From NCBI GenBank assembly GCA_913020495.1, contig CAJWBJ010000018.1:1-49426 (forward strand): DNA of 49,426 nucleotides, in the 5' to 3' direction. The notes below the pieces were generated by a model. The model saw only the letters and a list, made by a program, of their open reading frames with translations. It had not been told where the DNA came from and did no database searches. This document shows positions 44,179-49,426 of the stretch, piece after piece. Made by a program: the position numbers and the translations under genes. The first letter of the stretch is position 1. The number at the start of each line of letters is the position of its first letter. This stretch comes from an uncultured Oleiphilus sp. (GTDB lineage Bacteria; Pseudomonadota; Gammaproteobacteria; Pseudomonadales; Oleiphilaceae).

Positions 44179-45336
44179 ATGCCTAATCAAATTTCATTTC
44201 ATGTCATTTTCTTTTTTATTCTGTGCTTCACATTAACAAGCCCTCAGATAGCCCACTCAGCCAATCAGGATGCCTCTCAACATCAACTAGACCAATTAAA
44301 GAAAAACATTACAAAAGTAAATCACTGGTTATTTAAAGCCAATACCGAAAAGAGCGGTCTATCAAAAGAGCTTGAAACACAAGACAAACAAATAGATCGG
44401 ATAAGCAAAGATATCCGTGCAACAAACACTAAAATCTCAAAACAAGTCCGCAAACTAACTGATTTAAAAAAACAGAGCAAGCAGCAGAAAGCGTCACTGA
44501 ATCAGCAAAAAAACTTCTTAATCAAACAACTCAGAACAGCCTACCTTCAAGGCAACCAACCCGCCCTGAAGATGTTATTAGATGCGGATGCGCCTCAAGA
44601 TATTGCGCGTTACATGCATTATTTCTCATATATAAAAGATGCTAGAAATGAAAAAATCACTAACTTCCAATCAAGTTTGGCACAATTAAAGATCACAGAA
44701 ACAGAAATTTTAAAGCAGCAAACCAAACTTAGCCAAAACCGCCGCTCTCTTGAAACTCACCGACAGACATTAAGACACAACCGTAACCAACGGAAAAAAG
44801 TTCTCTCTAAATTAAGTGCAAATATAAAAAACAATTCGCAACGGCTAAAAAAAATGAAAGCCGACCAAAGCCGTCTGGAAAAATTATTGTCGGAACTTGA
44901 ACTAGCAATTGCAAATATTCCGACTCCTGACGATGCGACCCCCTTCAAACAACAAAAATCTAAACTTCCATGGCCAAGCCGTGGTAAAGTATTGGCTCGC
45001 TTTGGCTCACGAATTGCTCAAGGAAAATTAAAACTAAATGGCATTCGCATTGCGACAAAAGAAGATAACCAAATTTCAGCTATTCACCATGGCCGCATCA
45101 TTTTTTCAAACTGGATCCGCGGTTTTGGCTTACTCATTATTATTGACCATGGCGATAACTACATGAGCCTTTACGGGAATAATAAAAGCTTGGTAAAAGA
45201 GACGGGAGACTGGGTCAGCGCAGGTGAAACAATCGCTTATTCAAACGAAAGCAGTACAAAAAATGAATCAGGGCTATACTTTGAAATAAGAAAAAATGGA
45301 AAGCCCCTCAATCCTAGCCGCTGGCTACGAAAATAA
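44179..45336 (+). CDS. envC: Murein hydrolase activator EnvC
   Basis: This 385-residue periplasmic protein has a signal peptide (core about 8-23), a long coiled coil (about 30-240, K/Q/L heptads) and a C-terminal LytM/M23 domain (about 270-380). The M23 zinc ligands are degenerate. I see I-H-H-G-R-I and I-I-D-H-G-D-N-Y-M-S-L-Y-G but not the full HxH site, as expected for EnvC, which activates amidases AmiA/AmiB at the septum instead of cutting murein. It follows gpmI by 61 bases and precedes ctpA by 18. Confidence 0.93.
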   Translation: MPNQISFHVIFFFILCFTLTSPQIAHSANQDASQHQLDQLKKNITKVNHWLFKANTEKSGLSKELETQDKQIDRISKDIRATNTKISKQVRKLTDLKKQSKQQKASLNQQKNFLIKQLRTAYLQGNQPALKMLLDADAPQDIARYMHYFSYIKDARNEKITNFQSSLAQLKITETEILKQQTKLSQNRRSLETHRQTLRHNRNQRKKVLSKLSANIKNNSQRLKKMKADQSRLEKLLSELELAIANIPTPDDATPFKQQKSKLPWPSRGKVLARFGSRIAQGKLKLNGIRIATKEDNQISAIHHGRIIFSNWIRGFGLLIIIDHGDNYMSLYGNNKSLVKETGDWVSAGETIAYSNESSTKNESGLYFEIRKNGKPLNPSRWLRK

Positions 45337-45354
45337 TACTTCAGGACGCATTTA

Positions 45355-46806
45355 ATGAAATCAATTTCGACCTTACCTTTGCTACTCAGCTCTTTCCTGA
45401 TCAGCACCCTAATATCAAACTCTGCATTCAGTGCAGACTCAGAAATTACAGAAACGAGCCCTGAAGCCAGCCAAGAAATTGTCAAGGAAATTCTTCCTTT
45501 GCCTCTCAATGAGCTAAGGAAATTCACTGATATATTTGGCAAAATCAAGAATGACTATGTCGAAGAAATTGATGATGCCACCCTCTTAAAATATGCCATT
45601 CGAGGCATGCTATCAGGTCTGGATCCTCATTCAGCTTACCTTGAGCCTAGTGCATTCACGGATTTACGTGAAAATACCTCTGGCTCTTTTGGCGGCCTCG
45701 GTATCGAAGTTGGTATGGAAAATGGTTTCGTAAAGGTTATTGCCCCTATTGATGATACACCAGCGCAAAAAGGAGGCATTGAAGCCGGTGACCTAATTAT
45801 TAAATTAGATGATGCTCTTGTGAAAGGAATGAGTTTAGATGAATCCGTCAATACAATGCGCGGCGAAATTGGCACGACAATCAAGCTAACCATTGTTCGT
45901 ACAGGCGAAAGAGAGCCATTGGAAATTAGTCTGGTTCGAGACACAATTCAGGTAACGAGTGTTAAAACCGTTCCTCTGGATGAACATTACGGCTATATTC
46001 GAATTACTCAATTTCAAGTTCAAACTGGCAGTGATTTTGCGAAAGGCCTAGAAAAACTAAATAAAGAAATAGACGAACTTTCTGGCCTTATTATTGATTT
46101 GAGAAATAATCCAGGCGGGGTTCTACAAGCTTCTGTAAAAGTAGCAGACCAACTTTTGGAAGAAGGGCTAATTGTCTATACCCAAGGACGCTCAAGCATC
46201 TCTGAATTAAGCTTTAGTGCCACACCTGGCGACAGCGCCAAAGGCATGCCTATTATCGTGTTAATTGACGGCGGCTCTGCATCTGCATCTGAAATCCTTG
46301 CCGGCGCACTTCAAGATCATGATCGTGCAGTCATTATGGGCACTCAAAGCTTTGGTAAAGGTTCTGTTCAGAACGTTTTAGCATTAGATGAAACGCACGG
46401 TTTGAAACTAACAACCGCTCGCTACTTCACGCCAAGCGGACGTTCAATTCAAGCTCAGGGCATTATTCCCGATATAGAAGTTAATCGCGCTAAGCTCAGC
46501 GACGAGAAAAAAGGTGCTTTTTTCCGCGAAGCGGATCTCGCAGGCCACTTAAGTAATGACAATGGGAACGAACAACCTGAAGAAAAAGATGAGACAAATA
46601 GCGAAGAGGATAAAAAGCGTGCGATGCTAGAGCGAGATTTCCAATTACAAGAAGCACTCAACTTACTCAAGGCCATTGATATTCTAAATATTTCAAAAGG
46701 CACGCCAGAAAAAGAATCCATGTCTAAAGTCTCCCAAGATACTCAGGTTTCTCAAGATACCAATGCTGCCCAAGATACAGCGCCCCAAAATAAAAAACAG
46801 AAATGA
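45355..46806 (+). CDS. ctpA: Carboxy-terminal processing protease CtpA (S41)
   Basis: This 483-residue periplasmic serine protease has a signal peptide (cleavage after A-F-S-A near 27), a PDZ domain at about 108-190, and an S41 catalytic core. The Ser-Lys dyad is S310 (G-G-S-A-S-A-S-E) and K335 (S-F-G-K-G), 25 residues apart as in plant CtpA. A polar, Q/T/E-rich tail follows (about 390-483). CtpA proteases trim cell-wall hydrolases and other envelope proteins, and a location between the EnvC and YibQ genes fits that. Its stop overlaps the next start (ATGA). Confidence 0.96.
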   Translation: MKSISTLPLLLSSFLISTLISNSAFSADSEITETSPEASQEIVKEILPLPLNELRKFTDIFGKIKNDYVEEIDDATLLKYAIRGMLSGLDPHSAYLEPSAFTDLRENTSGSFGGLGIEVGMENGFVKVIAPIDDTPAQKGGIEAGDLIIKLDDALVKGMSLDESVNTMRGEIGTTIKLTIVRTGEREPLEISLVRDTIQVTSVKTVPLDEHYGYIRITQFQVQTGSDFAKGLEKLNKEIDELSGLIIDLRNNPGGVLQASVKVADQLLEEGLIVYTQGRSSISELSFSATPGDSAKGMPIIVLIDGGSASASEILAGALQDHDRAVIMGTQSFGKGSVQNVLALDETHGLKLTTARYFTPSGRSIQAQGIIPDIEVNRAKLSDEKKGAFFREADLAGHLSNDNGNEQPEEKDETNSEEDKKRAMLERDFQLQEALNLLKAIDILNISKGTPEKESMSKVSQDTQVSQDTNAAQDTAPQNKKQK

Positions 46807-47684
46807 TTAAACTGAATTACCGAAAGCAGCGTTTTCCCGCTGCTTTCTTCTTAAGTTTATTTGGCCTGTTCCCTATCTCATTACCCGCAATGGCTGAATC
46901 AATTAATCAGCCAACCATTGCAATCATTATTGATGATATGGGAAATCAATATCAAAATGGACTAGATCTTGTCCTACTCCCCTACCCTCTAACATTAGCT
47001 TTTTTACCAGAGCGGCGACATACCCAAGCATTATTGAGATTAGCACAGCAATACAACAAAGAAATTATGCTGCACTCCCCAATGGAGAACTTGCTAGGAC
47101 TTCAACTTGGGAAAGGCGGACTTCACGAAAACATGTCAGAACAAGAAATAAAAAGCACACTAGCCAATAGCTTTAAAGCCATTCCAAACATGATTGGTAT
47201 CAACAATCATATGGGCAGCAAACTCACAACTAAACCCAAAATAATGAAATGGGTCATGGAGCAAGTAAAACAACATCCTTTTTATTTTGTCGATAGCAGA
47301 ACTTCAGCTAATTCGGTTGCTGCTCAAACCGCTGAAGAATATCAAATCCCCAATCTAACCAGAGACGTATTTTTAGATCACAAACAAACCCGAAAATTTG
47401 TTCAGAAACAGTTTTTAAAACTTATTGAGATCGCTAAAGTGAAAGGTACAGCCATTGCTATTGCCCACCCACATAAAGTGACAGTTGACTACTTAAGCTG
47501 GGCGCTCCCAAAATTAGATGAGAAAGGCATTAGACTAGCCACAGTAAGTGCAATTTGGCACATCCAACACCCTCATCAACAAATGCACAGCAACCATAAA
47601 CAGCTCAAAAACAATTGGCTTAACCCATCAACAGCCTTCTCGCATAAAAACACGCTATCTGCTAATACTGCATACACTCAATAA
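46803..47684 (+). CDS. yibQ: YibQ-like divergent polysaccharide deacetylase
   Basis: This 293-residue exported protein is of the divergent polysaccharide deacetylase family (PF04748). A signal peptide with core at about 13-28 ends near P-A-M-A. Family residues are I-A-I-I-I-D-D-M-G near 39-47, E-I-M-L-H-S-P-M-E, I-G-I-N-N-H-M-G-S and F-V-D-S-R-T. The Asp and His residues match the metal-binding positions of deacetylases, so an active enzyme on murein or another glycan is possible. It overlaps ctpA by 4 bases, completing the gpmI-envC-ctpA-yibQ unit. Confidence 0.93.
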   Translation: MIKLNYRKQRFPAAFFLSLFGLFPISLPAMAESINQPTIAIIIDDMGNQYQNGLDLVLLPYPLTLAFLPERRHTQALLRLAQQYNKEIMLHSPMENLLGLQLGKGGLHENMSEQEIKSTLANSFKAIPNMIGINNHMGSKLTTKPKIMKWVMEQVKQHPFYFVDSRTSANSVAAQTAEEYQIPNLTRDVFLDHKQTRKFVQKQFLKLIEIAKVKGTAIAIAHPHKVTVDYLSWALPKLDEKGIRLATVSAIWHIQHPHQQMHSNHKQLKNNWLNPSTAFSHKNTLSANTAYTQ

Positions 47685-47846
47685 CATGATTTTTTTGAAT
47701 ACTTCGCTCAAATAGTAAGACGCCCTGCTCCAATCAATTATTACCTATACTAAGTGGAGGCTTTCAAATACCTGTCTATACTGTATAAACGTATCATCGT
47801 ACATTTGTAACTCCCCATAATCAGCCAACTTGAGGTATAAAAAGCC

Positions 47847-48695
47847 ATGTGTGGCAAAGATATAAATAGTTTATTTAATGATAAAAAACTCTCAGCCATT
47901 ACATTCAGTACAGCAGAAGCTTCTTTTGCGATTCCTCTAGAGCAAGTGCTATATATTGAAAAAGATGTTCAACGCAATTTACGGGTAGATGAATTAGACG
48001 AATTTAATCATGGCGTAATCACTTTTCAAAATAATACTGTACAGTTGTTTGATTTTAATAAGCTACTGGGAACCAAAAATCATCAACAAATGATGAAAGC
48101 GCTAATATCTAAATTGAATGAAATGGAAGAGCAACATAAAGACTGGCTGGATGCTCTAGAAAATTCTGTTAAAAATAATATGCCATTTACTCAAGCTTTA
48201 GACCCAGGCATGTGCACTTTTGGCCAATGGTATGATAAATTTGAAACGGATAATGAAGAGCTTACAGAGACTTTACAACGCTTTGATATACCACATAAAA
48301 AACTTCATACGTTAGCTCAAGAATTACTGGGGCTAAACCAGGAGGAACATGCAAAAGCGATCAGTGACCTAGAGCAAGAATGTGTTAATACCCTAGCTGA
48401 GCTGACTCACCTATTTCAATTAACGAAAGAGCGCGCAGAGTCGAGCATTAGGCCTATCATCATTTTTGTAGAGCATAATGAAGGTAAAATAACCGCCCTC
48501 AGACTCGATAACATTAACGACATTGTAAATTTCGAACAAAGAAACTTCTGCGAAGATGACTCTGATAAAGGTATTTTGAAAAGCAAAAATGAAGACTTTG
48601 TGATTGAAGGCTTCTTACGTGACGGGGATCACGCACCGTTAATGCTAATAAACTGTCAGCCTAAATGCCCTGAAGGCTCAGAGCAAGTTACCTAG
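47847..48695 (+). CDS. CheW-like protein with an inserted CZB zinc-binding domain
   Basis: This 282-residue cytoplasmic protein has a CheW first half at about 16-75 (F-A-I-P-L-E-Q-V, H-G-V-I-T-F, V-Q-L-F-D-F-N-K-L-L-G). A helical CZB (chemoreceptor zinc-binding) domain follows at about 82-195, with candidate ligands H97, C123 (M-C-T-F-G-Q-W-Y), H150 and H154. The CheW second half lies at 202-271 (I-I-I-F-V-E...I-T-A-L-R-L-D-N-I-N-D-I-V and G-F-L-R...L-M-L-I-N). The CheW fold thus appears interrupted by the sensor domain. A zinc- or redox-tuned coupling protein for chemotaxis is inferred. It stands alone, with GAGG 11 bases before the ATG. Confidence 0.82.
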   Translation: MCGKDINSLFNDKKLSAITFSTAEASFAIPLEQVLYIEKDVQRNLRVDELDEFNHGVITFQNNTVQLFDFNKLLGTKNHQQMMKALISKLNEMEEQHKDWLDALENSVKNNMPFTQALDPGMCTFGQWYDKFETDNEELTETLQRFDIPHKKLHTLAQELLGLNQEEHAKAISDLEQECVNTLAELTHLFQLTKERAESSIRPIIIFVEHNEGKITALRLDNINDIVNFEQRNFCEDDSDKGILKSKNEDFVIEGFLRDGDHAPLMLINCQPKCPEGSEQVT

Positions 48696-48725
48696 ACACA
48701 GAACTATAAAATAAAGGCACATGCG

Positions 48726-49426
48726 CTACATACGCATTTCAATACCTTGTGCTGCCATGAAAGCCTTGGCTTCCTGAACAGTATACTCACCAAAATGGAA
48801 TATACTGGCTGCTAGCACAGCATCTGCACCACCACCCGTAACACCATCAGCCAGGTGCTGAAGATTACCAACGCCACCCGATGCAATGACAGGAATCGAA
48901 ATTGCGTCGGTAATCGCACGCGTCACCCCCAAGTCAAACCCATTCTTCATGCCATCTTGATCCATACTGGTCAGCAGTATTTCACCCGCCCCGTAAGCAG
49001 CCATTTTTTTTGCCCACTCAACCGCATCAAGCCCTGTAGGTTTACGCCCGCCATGAGTAAAAATTTCCCAACGCGCCGCCTCTCCAGGCAAGCTCACTTT
49101 TTTAGCATCAATGGCTACCACAATACATTGGCTACCAAAACGTGCTGCGGCCTCACCCACAAAGTCAGGGTTAAAAACGGCTGCGGTATTAATACCCACT
49201 TTATCGGCACCTGCATTAAGCATGTTACGGATATCTTCTATTTTTCGAATCCCCCCGCCCACCGTTAATGGTATAAACACTTCACTCGCCATTTTTTCAA
49301 CAGTATGGACCGTTGTATCGCGCCCCTCATGACTAGCAGTAATATCAAGAAAGGTAATTTCATCAGCACCTTGCTCATCATATTGTTTTGCAACTTCAAC
49401 AGGGTCACCCGCATCACGGATATCCA
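48726..49426 (-). CDS. hisF: Imidazole glycerol phosphate synthase HisF (5' partial)
   Basis: This is the cyclase subunit of imidazole glycerol phosphate synthase in histidine synthesis. The frame stays open to the window end: before the internal ATG at 49292 it encodes [10 protein letters not shown] and F-L-D-I-T-A-S, conserved HisF text, so the real start is beyond base 49426. The visible part includes [16 protein letters not shown] with the catalytic Asp, and V-I-A-S-G-G-V-G. The C-terminus is complete. It converges with the CheW-CZB gene. HisF normally follows hisA and hisH, which should lie outside the window. Confidence 0.96.
   Translation of the reverse strand, partial: DIRDAGDPVEVAKQYDEQGADEITFLDITASHEGRDTTVHTVEKMASEVFIPLTVGGGIRKIEDIRNMLNAGADKVGINTAAVFNPDFVGEAAARFGSQCIVVAIDAKKVSLPGEAARWEIFTHGGRKPTGLDAVEWAKKMAAYGAGEILLTSMDQDGMKNGFDLGVTRAITDAISIPVIASGGVGNLQHLADGVTGGGADAVLAASIFHFGEYTVQEAKAFMAAQGIEMRM

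Noticed and set aside
1-49426. tRNA, rRNA, CRISPR arrays, transposase or phage genes
   Set aside because: I looked for TPsiC-like arms, regular spaced repeats and transposase or integrase motifs and saw none.

Overview
The window looks like chromosomal DNA of a low-GC, probably marine gammaproteobacterium. The evidence is the E. coli-like order yibN-grxC-secB facing gpmI-envC-(ctpA)-yibQ, a sufBCDSA-sufT-sufE operon, the divergent nhaA/nhaR pair, pseudomonad-type ThrB, and Vibrio-type FlgP/FlgT. I cannot name the genus from sequence alone. I see no rRNA, tRNA, CRISPR array, insertion sequence or phage gene. Both ends cut genes: a VTC-domain gene at the left and hisF at the right.

Layout. 1-2616: VTC-type polyphosphate polymerase (5' end missing), DUF4956 membrane protein and an OprP/OprO-like porin, probably one operon. 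2633-5896: a small lipoprotein gene facing the other way, then a sensor kinase, response regulator and CpxP/Spy-like periplasmic protein. 6117-10180: two divergent Hsp70 paralogues (YegD-like, HscC-like) and a J-like partner. 10220-12765: a tiny membrane protein with an apparent ATT start, NhaA, and divergent NhaR with a phased operator-like array between them. 12889-19891 (minus): small membrane protein, HPP-family protein, a large hybrid kinase, and a LemA plus HtpX-like protease pair. 20424-25939: SerC, an HD-GYP protein, a small secreted protein, homoserine kinase and a glutamine synthetase-like ligase. 26261-32538: the SUF iron-sulfur operon. 32600-34653: a phospholipase D-type enzyme and a patatin. 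34676-36495 (minus): FlgP- and FlgT-like flagellar proteins. 37014-40923: TraF-like barrel protein, CCA-adding enzyme, pteridine reductase-like SDR, TrmL. 41007-42379 (minus): SecB, GrxC, YibN-like rhodanese. 42561-47684: GpmI, EnvC, CtpA, YibQ-like deacetylase. 47847-48695: a CheW domain that appears to be split by a zinc-binding CZB domain. 48726-end (minus): HisF.

Themes. Envelope and periplasm upkeep recurs (CpxP-like system, LemA/HtpX, EnvC/CtpA/YibQ, PLD/patatin), as do motility and c-di-GMP (FlgP/FlgT, CheW-CZB, HD-GYP). A dispersed degenerate repeat family sits in at least three intergenic gaps, with a related hairpin in a fourth. The most unusual items are the VTC-DUF4956-porin module, the CheW-CZB insertion protein, the ATT-start mini-gene, and the phased TCGA array between nhaA and nhaR.
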